From positions 15,025,406 through 15,089,405 of the forward strand of contig NC_092361.1 of assembly GCF_030848805.1 (NCBI RefSeq): DNA of 64,000 nt. Reading direction: 5' to 3'. A model generated the notes under the pieces. The model had not been told where the DNA came from, ran no database searches, and worked only from the letters and a program-made list of their open reading frames with translations. Position 1 is the first letter of the stretch. Each line of letters opens with the position of its first letter. Source of the DNA: Temnothorax longispinosus (taxonomy: Eukaryota; Arthropoda; Insecta; Hymenoptera; Formicidae). A program made the translations under genes and the position numbers. This document shows positions 1 through 10,755 of this stretch, in pieces.

Positions 1-222
1 CTTTTACGCGGAAAATACATGTCATGTGACTTCAGCCAGTTCAGCCTTGAGCCCATGGTAGAAAGAAAACAAGGTATGCTCGTTAGAGGGGTCGAAATTG
101 AGCATGTTCTGCGCAGACATGGCGACGGCCAAGCGAGCGCCATATTGAATATATATAGATATACTTTATGTATATACATACGTCAAAAGTGAACGTGTTC
201 GGCTTAATTTGTCTTTTTTAAA

Positions 223-1119
223 ATGCCTATGTGTAGTGTAAGTGGATGCAAAAATAGAAGCGAGAATGCAAAAGAGAAAAATATTCAATTTTTTTCTTAT
301 CCAAAGGATGAAGAAACTGCGTTAAAATGGATGCAAGCTGCTAACAAAAATAAAGTTAACCTAAAAAACGGTACGTTATTTTGAATCTATATAAATTATA
401 ATTGAGGCATATATTTTTAATACTTTATTGAAATTAATTTTTGTAGCTCGCATATGCTCTGTCCACTTTACACCAAGCTGTTACAAACCAAAGCCAGCGT
501 ATTTAACAAACTGCGAAAATTACTCGCCTAAGAAATTACGAAGACTTCATGATCATGCAATTCCAACAGAAAATTTGCCACTATTGAAGGAAAAGAGAAG
601 TGCTAAAGGAAGTGCAAAATCAACACAACATAATAAATGTTAGTGAAAACAGCAGGTGTGTATTATTGTATTATATAAAATATTTTCTTATTATGATATG
701 TGAAGATTGCAATAAATTCTATTTACAATATCTTTTTTTAACAGCAAAAAACAGTTTTAGTGAGTCCGAGACCAATTTGATCGACACTTCAATGGAAAAT
801 AAAGCAGAAACACGTTTTATGCAATCTTCAAAAGAAAATGCTAGGTATAATTTTATTGATTTTATGCGTATTAACGACTTCATTGCTGTACAAGAAATTA
901 TTGCATGTTGTTTTATATTTTTATTTCTTAAATATTTTTTACTTTCAGCAGTACAAGTGATGATACAATGGTAAACACACAAAGTAATTCACAGACTGTT
1001 ATGTCTGAGCACTTAAGGTAAACAAAATTAATTGTCTGTATGATTATAAAGCATCAGCTCAAATATATATATATGTATATAAATATTTTCATGTCTAAAA
1101 ATTACTTGATGTTTACTAG

Positions 1120-1174
<55 letters not shown>

Positions 1175-1670
1175 AACATCAAGTAATTTTTAGACATAAA
1201 AATATTTTATTGCATATTGCAAATTTTTTTCAAATTAATAGATAATATTTTTCAGATTACAAGATAAAATTATTCAAGATTTGATGAAAAGACTAAGCCA
1301 AACAAACAAGGTAAACGATTTGCTTAAGAAACAAGTAAAACGATTGCAAAGAGAAAAGACAAGAGTTACGAAACGTGTAATAAAAGAAAATGTCCATAAT
1401 GTGCTCAAAAGGATATTCACTCCGAAGCAAATTGACGTTTTAATGAGTAATGAAAGAAAAAAAAGAGTAAAGTGGGGTCTTGAAGACATATCTGCTGCAA
1501 TAATGTTAAGAAGCTTGAGCCCAAAAGCATATTGTTTTTTAAAAGAAAATCACTACCCGTTACCAGGATTATCCACACTTAGGAACTGGGCATCTCGCAT
1601 GGAGTTAAAAGAAGGAATTTTATCTGATGTTGTCTTTTTAATGAAAAAGAAAGCGCCATCGTTTCTGTAA
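223..1670 (+). CDS. THAP-domain protein, N-terminal part of a P-element transposase (repressor-like)
   Basis: Five exons (223-370, 447-638, 745-844, 949-1017, 1256-1670) join in one frame to give 307 residues. The N-terminus is a complete THAP zinc-coordinating DNA-binding domain: Cys4 and Cys9, Pro27, Trp36, Cys53-x2-His56, ending with AIPT near residue 90, close to the family's AVPTIF box. A low-complexity Ser/Asn/Thr linker follows. A Lys/Leu-rich coiled coil comes next (about residues 170-215), then a segment reading SPKAYCFLKENHYPLPGLST that resembles the N-terminal region of P-element and THAP9 transposases. A stop follows LMKKKAPSFL, so the GTP-binding and RNase H-like catalytic parts are absent. 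The architecture, DNA binding plus dimerisation without catalysis, is that of the Drosophila KP repressor. A repressor role is inference. Confidence 0.8.
1077..1210. repeat. Hairpin around a TA microsatellite inside intron 4 of the THAP gene
   Basis: A 26-bp arm (1091-1116, starting ATGTCTAAAAATTACTTGAT) is repeated exactly inverted at 1171-1196. Pairing extends imperfectly outward by about 14 bp. The loop is about 54 bp, mostly (TA)n. It may be a tiny foldback insertion or cruciform-forming satellite. It lies in the intron, so the open frame is untouched. Confidence 0.8.
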
Positions 1671-2145
1671 TATCAGCGTGCCACATATGTTCATTTTTAC
1701 ATATCAATTTCTTGTATACTATTCAATAATAAACTTATTGAACACAACTTCTCGTGTTATTAAAATAAAATATTTATTACATTTATTGAAATTGCTGTAT
1801 TTAAATAAACCCATCTTATATCGACAATATTTTTAAAACTTCAGAAAATTATTTACTTTTTCCTCATACATCTATTATATTGTTCAATTCATGCTTATTT
1901 TACATTTATTTTAATATTTCTTTATATATAATTTTAACATTTTTTACTTAAAATTAATTATTACATGAAATAAAAATGTATTATATGCAAAACAGAAAAA
2001 GAACTTAATTCTCATTTAAAAAACCGCGGGCCTAATTCTATTGGCCAATAAACCAATATGTCTCCAGCTTGGCCCAACGCACTCATTGGTTATTAGAAAG
2101 GATGCGCAACAGCATACCTTGTTTTCTTTCTACCATGCTTGAGCC

Positions 2146-3540
2146 TAAGTATCAATCGTCGAATAGATGTAGTCAATATGTCGCAGTCAATATAACAACG
2201 TAGTCAAACGGGACACGTGTTCTCCCTATTTTAATTTATGCGTACACATATTTATTATTTCTCATATTAACAAAATAAGTTTTTATATAGATATAATATA
2301 CGTTTTATTATTTGTATCAATTAATTTTTTTCCACTGAATCGACTAATCAGAAGGTTCTGTGCTGAATTGGACAATTGGGCAAAATTATTTTAATTTTTT
2401 CCTATTTGTCTGTCACGATACATTTTAAGAGATATTTGTTTCGCTGTTTTATACATATAATTATCAGACTAAACATCAATTCTCTTACATATTATTCATT
2501 AAATTTAATATGCACCACTTTTTGAGTTCAATCAACTCTTAAACAATTAATAGTACAGAAATATTATAACAATTGATAGTTGCCGAACAGTTGATAGTAT
2601 AAAAATATAACAGTTATTTAATAAATAGAAATATTTGTATATGTAACAAAAAATAAATATAATAAAAAATATGTAAGAATTAAACATTCAAGTATTCAAA
2701 CTTTCTGCTAATTTTTCAGAAAATTTGGTTTCTTTATTGATATCTGGAAACTTTATTTCTACAATTTTAAATGCAGCAATGGAATTTGAAGTAATATTGG
2801 AATTTAAAGTTAATATTTTAAAACTAATTATTTCATTGTTGCATTCTTTATTCTATACAACTACTTGATAACGCCTAACAACGTTTATAATTTTTCTAAT
2901 TAATAAATATTACAGCTTTGTTCGTGTTTAAGTACGATTGCTTTAGCTTTATTAAATTTCTCCCATTTTATCAACATTTGTTCATTTCATCTACTCAATT
3001 CTTAACAAAGTCAATGCCGTTTTTTATGAAGCCTTTTACAATTCGATCTATGGAGTGTCTGAATGCCAAACTACAAATTAACCCTCCGTATTCATACGTG
3101 GGCTACGGCGTTCGAGCCAAAATAAGATCTGCTTGTAACTGTAAAATTAAAAAACCTACCTGGCTGGCTTCCCTTTCTGAAAAAAAGTAGGTGGGAGAAG
3201 GAACTTAAGGGCTCAGAGCCGTTATGAAAAATTAATATATCGTTGCCGAGCAAGTTAGGTCTCGCACGGACCCATATGTATGCACTAAACTTTTTAACCT
3301 TTTTTTATAATTAACAATTTTGCTAATTGTTTATGGTAAATGTTGTTTGGTCAAAACAACGTTTCCTTAAAAGATTTTGACGAATAGTTGTTTCTCTATT
3401 TAATTATTGCCAAAAAAATGAAGTTTCGGATCGGCAGATAGAAAATAATTTATTACGCCAAGCAAAATTGTGTTTCAAGTCTGACGATTTGTCGGCGCGC
3501 AGTCACGCACTATGGTTGGAATAATATTGTTTAGTTTAAT
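2146..3540. other. AT-rich spacer, no gene seen
   Basis: Between the P-like element and the tRNA-like repeat I see no supported coding exon. The segment around 3060-3290 is richer in GC and may be old repeat sequence. The stretch near 3470-3515 (TGTGTTTCAAGTC followed by TCGGCGCGCAGT) recurs in the foldback element at 44901-45119. Confidence 0.5.
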
Positions 3541-3544
3541 ATAG

Positions 3545-3668
3545 GTTATTGCGATAAATATTACCACATACCTCAGTGGTCGAATTGGTACGACACTTAT
3601 CACGGAATGAGGGAGGTTACAGGTTCGAAACCTGGCTGAGGTAATATTTTTCGCAATAAATTTAATTA
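3545..3668 (+). repeat. tRNA-like sequence held inside an inverted repeat (pseudo-tRNA or SINE-like unit)
   Basis: Bases 3570-3642 fold as a 73-nt cloverleaf. The acceptor stem is ACCTCAG with CTGAGGT, the D stem GTCG with CGAC, and the T arm reads ACAGG-TTCGAAA-CCTGG (4 of 5 pairs). A-box-like (TGGTCGAATTGG) and B-box-like (GGTTCGAAACC) promoter motifs are present. The anticodon stem pairs badly and the base before the anticodon position is not T, so it is unlikely to be a working tRNA. Its flanks form a further inverted repeat: TTATTGCGATAAATATTACC on the left, and the complement of TTATTGCGAAAAATATTACC on the right. The same flank plus CTCAG recurs near 45030-45055, so this is a repeat family. 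Confidence 0.5.
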
Positions 3669-4180
3669 TTTAAATGAGATTTAATTACTGCTTATACAGT
3701 GCTCACATTTACATCTACTCTTATATACTGCTATTGTGGAATGGACCTTAAATTATATTGAGAAATTAAGCGTATACCTAATTATGACAAATTTGAGTAA
3801 CATAATATTTGTAATTTTTTTGTTTTTTCCTTTGTGCTCGTACACGTACCACGCGTGGTGAACACAGAGCTCGCGATATCTCAGATTTATAAAAAAAAAA
3901 CATTTTTCTAATAATATATTAATAAAATGTAATTTTCTTTAAAATAATTATTATTTAATATTTAATAATAATATACATGCAGGTTATGTAATAATAATGT
4001 CAGTACTATAGCCATGTGAATGGAAACAGGATAAATTTAGATTACATAATCTAATCTAATTAATATATCTTACCGCTATAATTATAATAAATACATGATA
4101 TACAATGCATTTTAACATATACTGCACAAAAGCAAGGATTTTTATTCTCTATATTTTTTGTCTTTTTTCAGAGAGAAAAT

Positions 4181-7100
4181 ATGACATCCCATTATCAACC
4201 TTTATATAGCAAGAGTTGTAGTCGATATCCCTATGTCGGCAGAGTATCCGTAGGAGAGGAGAGTAGTGTTGACTTCATCTATCAATTTGTGAAGAAGAGA
4301 TTTGTTCCCAAGAACCATGAGAATATTAGCATATTCCATACTGCCCCTAACATAATTGGACCACCCAAATTTCAAAACTATGGAGAACTATTTCATTTAC
4401 CATTTCTTTATGAAAACATGTTGGTATGTATATTTCCTGGTATTAAACATTATTGTCCCGTAAAATAATCGCAATTCAAACTTACAAGAGTTTGTAATAT
4501 TTGATACTTTTTGACTTTTCAGAGATACTATAGCCGTATCGATATTTCGATATCTCCATGGCAAAACAAAGATATTTGTGATGGGGCTGAGTCTATTTGG
4601 CATTGGAATCAGACGGAGGAAAATAATTATATGTGTATGTAATATTTGAATTATGAGATATTGTTAAGAAGATATTGTTAAAGAAGTTATGCTTTTTGTT
4701 TAGAAGAGAGTATAATTATATATTTTCTATTTTGAAGATATCGAGTTTCATGAAGCTGTGTATCCAATCAGAGTCTGTATTTACGAAATACATCATCCTG
4801 GAAACGTAATTCAAATTTCGGCTCAAGATTCCAATAATCACTGGATTCAGTTGTGGGATGAATCGTCTCAGATTGTACCCCCAAAATCAAGATTATTTTC
4901 TCCACCCTTGTCGCATCAGTGTAACTTTAAAACCAAAATGCTCAGACTAACATTTAAAAACAGTTCACATTTCTTTTACACAAAGCTAGATGCTGTGATG
5001 CTCATCGGTACATCAGAATTGATCCTGTCTAGAAATCCTAACGAGAGTTTAACTAATCTGTTAAAAAGAATTAACAGGATGTACTCTCCATACCAGCATG
5101 ACGATGCTCATAATTTAACAGCAGATTTAAAAAGTGCACACTTGGATATAGTTCATCTGCAACAGAATTTTCCCGAATATTGTATTATTTATAAAAGGTA
5201 TTATTATCGTCGACTTTAAGTAATATTTAAATTGTTTTCTGTTAATAATAAAAATTAATTTAAAAATTAAGGGGATGCTGGAGTGACGGCCGAACTTTCT
5301 CTATGTCGATAATGTCAACATTTTTAATTTTGATACATTTCCTGTATCTGTCTTTCACGATTCTTCACGATTTCTTCCAAGCCCAGAATTCTTTTCCAGG
5401 CTTTCAATCTCAATTTCAAAGGTACGTTATTGTTTGTGCACGTATTCTGAAGAGTGGAAACATTTCATTTCGTACATGTAACCTATACAACTGTTTATAT
5501 TAGAAAATATGGTTATGAGGACAACATTTTTTTTCAATTATCACTAATTTTTTAAATTCCCACTCTTTATTAGTACCTATACTTTTCTCCTGTAAAAGGA
5601 TTTTGCGATCTATAAAGCCGTTTCAAAGAACGAGCCCTGACTGTTTTTGTCAGTAATTGTCCCCTGTCCAAGATCCCCTTAATTTGTTCCGATAATATTT
5701 GCAGCGATATAAGAAGGATTTCTTATAAGAATAATTTGAAGCAAAAAATATCTCAGGAAGTAATCCCTTGTTATGAGCAACCTCTTGGATGGAGATATTC
5801 GCGTCGTATTTTATTAAAAAGTCCTTCAAATTATGCAAAGCGTATGAAACTCTCTTCGGATGAATCCAAGGACCTATCACGTTGCAATTTATTGGCGCTT
5901 CCGGTAAAGTATTATAAGTGATCTATTTCTCATCATAATATTTATTGTAATGTCATCTCGAGTATTAAAATTATATATTTTATCTTTGCAGAATGAAATA
6001 CTACTAAAAATATTAAACTACTTAGATCTGACGACGTTATGCTGCATGAGTTATGTAGATGAACGCTTCAATAAATTAATACGGGACCCTCTACTCTATG
6101 TGCGTTTGAACATACGATGCGTTAAATCTCACACATATATGCGCGATATATTTTGTTACTTTACATCTAGATGTAAATATTTGCGACAATTGGATCTTAC
6201 AGAAAGCAACTTTGATGTTAATGATTTCGTAAACTTTCTTGATAATTGCGGCAGAAATTTAACGCACTTAAGACTGTATGCCTGCAAATCTGTTGACAGT
6301 CATGCCCTACTTAAAACTTCAGAAATATGCAAAAATTTGAAAGGTATGTATATATGCATATAGTATATAATTATCAAGATTATGGGTAAATTGCACATAT
6401 CTAATACAAATTTTTCTTAGAATTGGATCTAAGTTATTGTGAACTCATAGACGACGAAGGATTTTTGTACCTCGAGAAGCTGGAAAGTTTGGAACGTTTA
6501 AACCTTTGTGGTACACGTATAAAAGCTCAACAACTTTGCAAAATACTGCAAAAAAATCAACGGATGCGTGAGTTAGGTTCCGGTATGGTTATAAACGAAG
6601 AAGCAGTTGTACTAGAGTTGGGAAATTCGTGTCGTGACTTGGAAGTAATACATTTACTGCATCCACGTTATCTTACATCTCATGGTATTAGTGCCCTCGC
6701 TAACTGTAAGAATTTACGAAAAGTGCATCTTGTTTTTGCGGAGTATGTGTAAGTATGTGTGCTACATTTTCTTTTAAAATACATGTTATTGTATTCTTTA
6801 TTGAAATTTGTTTGCTTCTCTTGTGTGCATCTTGAAAAAATTACACAAATTTCCTCTTTGCAATTAAAGTACTGTATTAATTATATAATTTTAGTTACAG
6901 ATTCAATTATTCAGTTGTTGACAGCTTATTTAAATTACTTTCGTCTTATCAAAACTTACAAGAAATTTATATTTTATTTGCTGACCCCACTGATCACCAG
7001 TTGGAATTATTAGCACAGTGCAAAAACTTGAAAAAGTTATTTTTTCATGCTGTGAAATGTCATACACCTGATAAATATTCCGTTATTTTGGAACAATGTC

Positions 7101-7222
7101 CTAAACTGCAAGAGTTTTGTTTCATACTCTGTGACATAAGCGATCAATTGGTTAATCAGTGGAAGCAGAGATATCCGCATGTGTCCGTCTATACATACGA
7201 CACGCGTAGTCTGATAATTTGA
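4181..7222 (+). CDS. FBXL4: FBXL4-like F-box and leucine-rich-repeat protein, copy A
   Basis: Seven exons (4181-4423, 4523-4634, 4738-5197, 5705-5903, 5992-6343, 6421-6748, 6901-7222) join in frame to 671 residues, close to vertebrate FBXL4 (621). The N-terminal half resembles the FBXL4 discoidin-like domain (EAVYPIRVCIYEIHHPGNVI and YTKLDAVMLIG). An F-box spans the exon 4/5 junction at about residue 336 (LLALPNEILLKILNYLDL). Leucine-rich repeats follow to the end (HLRLYACKSVDS, ELDLSYCELIDDEG, ERLNLCGTRI). F-box proteins link substrates to the SKP1-CUL1 ubiquitin ligase; FBXL4 in vertebrates acts at mitochondria and restrains mitophagy. A near-identical gene lies at 49177-52482. I cannot tell whether this is the ancestral orthologue or a lineage-specific duplicate. 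Confidence 0.8.
5271..5678. mobile_element. TTAA-flanked short element in FBXL4 copy A intron 3
   Basis: The 408-bp segment lies between TTAA at 5267-5270 and TTAA at 5679-5682. The ends are GGGGATGCTGG and, inverted, GGGGATCTTGG (9 of 11 matches). The same intron in copy B reads straight through without it, so copy B is close to an empty site. TTAA duplications mark piggyBac-type transposition; no transposase is encoded. Confidence 0.7.
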
Positions 7223-8701
7223 ATAGTTTTTGTTTACTAGTTTAGGACATATCAATTTAGTTTCTAGTTACGTTTACTTTTTCAATTTTTATACTTACAA
7301 ACTTACTTTATAAAAATTATCTGGTAAATTAGGTTGTAAGAAAAGATAATGTTTAATAAAAACGAAATATTTCTATTTATTTATAATTTTGTTATTTTTA
7401 AACAATTTTATTTTATTTTTGTTTTCTTTTTCATAAGGGCGATAGTGTCATTCCTTTATTTGAAATAATTGTTCGGCAAAACACTGCAAAAAAGCTACAT
7501 TAGTAACATTGTCAGTAAATTCTTGATATTTCTTTCCGCAACCGTATAGTCTCTTTCAAGAATTCGTTTAGAAATATACCTCCTGTGATACTTTTTCTAG
7601 CCACAGTTACTAAAATATAACAGTTTCTAAAACAGCTTTCTATGAAGTTTGTTGTAAAATTTATACTGTTCTGAAACTAAACATGAAAGCTACTATGAAC
7701 ATTGGCAGAATTTGTCTGCCATTTCCTCTAAAAAATTACATTATAATTTTTGTACATTTAATTTAATTTAAATGTTCAACCTTGCGATCGTTGCAGAGCA
7801 TTTAGCGCGATATATAATTTATCTCTATTTTCGATTGGTTTTACCATTATTTGTCCCCCTTGATATCTTACAACTTTTGTCTAAAATGTTTTTCCGTATG
7901 TTCCATATTATTTAAGATATTTGTCTGGAGCATTTAAAATGCTACAAAATATGTATATTGATTATATTCAACATTATATGCCATTTTATACTGTACATTC
8001 TTTTTACAAGAGATTTACGAAGATATCGATGTGCCGTGCCATTTGGTCGAGTTAGAGACCCGAACATGGCGCGGCGCCGGCGCCTGTCATTAAAAATACA
8101 TGAAAAAAAAATTATTTGTTTCTCCATAGAATAAAAAATATGTACTTTTAGAATAAAATGAAGAATAAAATAGCATTATTTTAAGAATTAAAAGAAATGT
8201 ACTTTTTGGTTAAAAAAATTATTAAACATTTCAATTGCTTATAAAAATTAAATTTTGCAACTTCTTGTAACTTAAAATATTTTTATAAAAAAATTGTTTC
8301 CTTAGCTTTAAAATGCTTTTTCGAAGATTTTTCTACAAGTACGACCAAAAGATATTAAACTTTTAACTAAACGTGTTCTTTATTTTTCGAAAATTTTATT
8401 GCTTATAATTTGTGGAAAAAAAAAACAAAAAAAATATTTTTCTTATTTTATGTATATTTCGTGTAAAAAAAGTTTCGATTAAATACTAGATTAAATACTA
8501 ATAATTTAAAATACTAGATTATATTATAACACTAATTATAAAATAGAAAAAAGTTAAGAAGTTAATTTTAGTAAAAATTAATGTTTTTAAAAATAGATAC
8601 CTTATATATTATTCTCTGTAGAAGATTTTTTTATTTTTTAAATAATATTATTTTATAATAATATTTTTAATAATAAAAAATAATTTTTTCCAATGTTATT
8701 T
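7223..8701. other. AT-rich spacer downstream of FBXL4 copy A
   Basis: The first about 200 bp look like the 3' end of copy A (AATAAAAACG near 7354 could serve polyadenylation). Beyond the duplicated block I see only AT-rich sequence, with a short GC-rich spot at 8040-8090 and no supported exon. Confidence 0.5.
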
Positions 8702-8850
8702 ACAGCAATATAAAAAGGAAGACTCCTTATAAGAATAATTTGAAGCACAAAGAAGTATCTCGGGAGGTAATACCTAATTATGTGCAATTATGTCTAACGG
8801 AGAGAAAAACTCGCGTCATATTTTTTTAAATGGTCATTTGAATTTTAGTT
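8702..8850 (+). pseudogene. Decayed copy of FBXL4-like exon 4
   Basis: After TTTACAG, the sequence CAATATAAAAAGGAAGACTC and onward aligns with exon 4 of both FBXL4-like genes, including TATAAGAATAATTTGAAGCA, the GGTAAT of the following codons, and CGCGTCATATTTTTTTAAAT against CGCGTCGTATTTTATTAAAA. Indels and substitutions break the reading frame. No neighbouring exons are recognisable. It is the remnant of a third, older copy of this gene or of a partial duplication. Confidence 0.7.
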
Positions 8851-9019
8851 GGCGTTAAAATTATTACAATATTGTTTAAAGAATTATAAGTACATTCAGA
8901 ATAAAAGTATACTTTATTTTACAATTTTATAATATTAAATAACGCAACCGATATTTTTTATGTAAGAGATGCAAAAATAAATAAATTTTGGAAAAAAATT
9001 ATTTTCACAACACCTCCAC

Positions 9020-9143
9020 GGAAAGTTCGACTTTCCATGCCTGTAGAGAGGGGCGAAAGTGACCAATTTCACGCCAGGACGGCATTAGCGGGACGAAAGT
9101 AACCACTTTCCTCCCTAGGGCGGAAAGTGATCACTTTCGTCCC
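9020..9143. repeat. Array of four short GAAAGT...ACTTTC hairpins
   Basis: Four imperfect palindromes lie in a row at 9020-9036, 9053-9074, 9091-9115 and 9121-9143. Each is built on GAAAGT, a 1-4-bp turn and (A)CTTTC or a variant; the last contains GAAAGTGATCACTTTC, a perfect 16-bp palindrome. Spacing is about 30-38 bp. The GC content is clearly above the surrounding AT-rich DNA. Function is unknown; it could be a decayed satellite or a cluster of binding sites. Confidence 0.65.
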
Positions 9144-10335
9144 TGTTTAGCATGTCTATGTCCTTCGTTTGGACAAGGAGAGGTATCTCTCCTTCTTGTA
9201 GCCTTAAGGCTTTGGGCTGGGCGCGCGGATGCGTGAGTGTCTCTCCTTTTTAGGAAGACATTCCCAATTTAAATAGATATTTATTGTACGTTGTAATTTT
9301 AAGTATTATGTAAATCCTCTTATGATTGGAACGTTTTTATTGAGGCGTTCATGAAAACAGATTTTAAGTTTTAACCGCGTTGCGTATCAAATGGATTCTC
9401 CTATCTATGTAGATGTAGACCATATGGGTTCTCCCCATGATCCTTTTTTACCTGAATAAAAAAAAAAATTGTACTTAAGACGGTCTTAAATATAAAATCC
9501 AACTATGAATACCGACCTTAAAGATAGTCTTAAAATAAGATCCGAGTATGAATTCTACGAATACCGGCCCCACTATACTCTGCTCATTCCATGGGGTCAT
9601 TCATGGTGGAAGTATACAAGCAATCCGATGGATGCGCAGTCGTTCAAAAGTAGAGGGGAGCAGTTAAACCAATCAGAAGTGCCCCAAACATAAAATCCAC
9701 AAATCCAGTATGGTTACATTTGAATTCAATATGTGGGAGGCAGTTCTGATTGGTTCTCTGCCTCCGCTCTGCCCCCATAATACCACATGCGCATTGCTTC
9801 ACTTTTATACTTCTGTGCTTCCACCATGGGTTCATTGAGTTCATTCTTTTGAATGCAGTCGCCAAGTGCGGAGTTCGAACTCAGAGTTATTCTTATAATC
9901 TCAGTGTTTGAGAATTAAAATTATTGTTAGATCATTATTGTGTTGGATTTATTCTGCATGTACCACGTACATACATACATACATACGTTCATTCACAATT
10001 TACACAAGACGCTTATACTGGCTTCATTCAGTTAAAAAATAGAGGCTAATTATAGTGGATCCACGCAGGAAACCAGGTGTCATAAATTAAGAAGAAGAAC
10101 CACGTGCCTTTACTTCCGCTCTTTTCAGTGTGCCTTTATTCATCGCCTTTTTGCTTCTTTATCAGGTAAAGCTGGTAAAGTGAAAAAAGTAAAATTTTAA
10201 ATTATTATAAAAATGTCGCGCATACGAGAAATGCAGAGCATGAAAAAGAACATTTTTGTGGACTAAGGAAAAAAAGAAAATTTTAAAGCGTTGAATTATT
10301 TTCTTGTAACAATCGCAGAGAAATAATACATTTAT
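9144..10335. other. Repeat-rich spacer
   Basis: It holds half of a dispersed element family at about 9473-9522 (ACTTAAGACGGTCTTAAATA, then ATGAATACC; compare 16607-16720 and 45640-45806). A loose palindrome spans about 9604-9832 (TGGTGGAAGTATA inverted near TATACTTCTGTGCTTCCACC; CCAATCAGAA inverted as CTGATTGG). A short ACAT run lies at 9970-9988. I see no supported coding sequence. Confidence 0.45.
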
Positions 10336-10356
10336 ATTATTATTATTTTTTTTTTA

Positions 10357-10418
<62 letters not shown>

Positions 10419-10435
10419 ATCATCATCATCATCAT

Positions 10436-10489
<54 letters not shown>

Positions 10490-10575
10490 TCATCATCATC
10501 ATCATCATCATCATCATCAATCATCATCATCATCATCTCATATATTATTATTATTATTTATTATTTATTATTTAT
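10336..10575. repeat. ATT/ATC trinucleotide microsatellite
   Basis: About 240 bp of (ATT)n passes into a long (ATC)n tract and back to (ATT)n and (TTTA)n, with a few single-base interruptions. It probably varies in length between individuals. Confidence 0.95.
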
Positions 10576-10631
10576 TATTTATTTACTATATGTTCATGCG
10601 CGCATCATGCGAGAAACGGAACGCACCCCAA

Positions 10632-10755
10632 GGCTGCGTTCGAAAACGTCATCCAATGGATGAAAACCCTAGAAAATCCCATAGTGCACGCTGTGCACGT
10701 GACACATGCTATTCATCACTCGTGGTGCACCCGGGTGACGTTTTCGAACGCAGCC
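10632..10755. mobile_element. Small foldback element, GGCTGCGTTCG family, copy 1
   Basis: This 124-bp element has inverted ends GGCTGCGTTCGAAAACGTCA and its complement. The sister copy at 19391-19513 has the same ends with a different centre. No coding capacity. I see no certain target duplication. Its central part holds a GTGCAC-rich palindrome. Confidence 0.75.

Larger units (their letters stand above)
54..2137 (+). mobile_element. P-element-like DNA transposon with intact ends, internally truncated
   Basis: The two ends are identical 27-bp inverted repeats (54-80 and 2111-2137) that start CATGGTAGAAAG and carry AACAAGGTATGCT inside. They are flanked by a perfect 8-bp direct repeat, CTTGAGCC, at 46-53 and 2138-2145. 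P elements are known for 31-bp ends beginning CATGATGAAATAACATAAGG and for 8-bp target duplications, so both the end sequence and the duplication length fit. The single gene inside encodes a THAP protein with P-transposase N-terminal similarity, which fits as well. At about 2.1 kb the element lacks the coding capacity for a full transposase of about 750 residues. Identical ends and an unmutated duplication suggest a fairly recent insertion. It is probably nonautonomous. Confidence 0.88.
3685..7425 (+). repeat. Segmental duplication, block A (matches 48665-52685)
   Basis: The whole FBXL4-like gene and about 500 bp upstream are repeated in direct orientation 45 kb away. The shared upstream part includes CCACGCGTGGTGAACACAGA and the splice-like leader just before the start codon. 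Similarity begins near CTTATACAGTGCTCAC and fades after the poly-T/A stretch near 7425. Each block carries its own intronic TTAA transposon that the other lacks, so those insertions came after the duplication. Confidence 0.85.

Noticed and set aside
3570..3642. Functional tRNA gene
   Set aside because: The anticodon stem pairs poorly and the base at position 33 is not T; flanks belong to a repeat family.
10336..10575. Regular repeats that might be taken for a CRISPR array
   Set aside because: Pure ATT/ATC trinucleotide repeats without spacers, in a eukaryotic genome.
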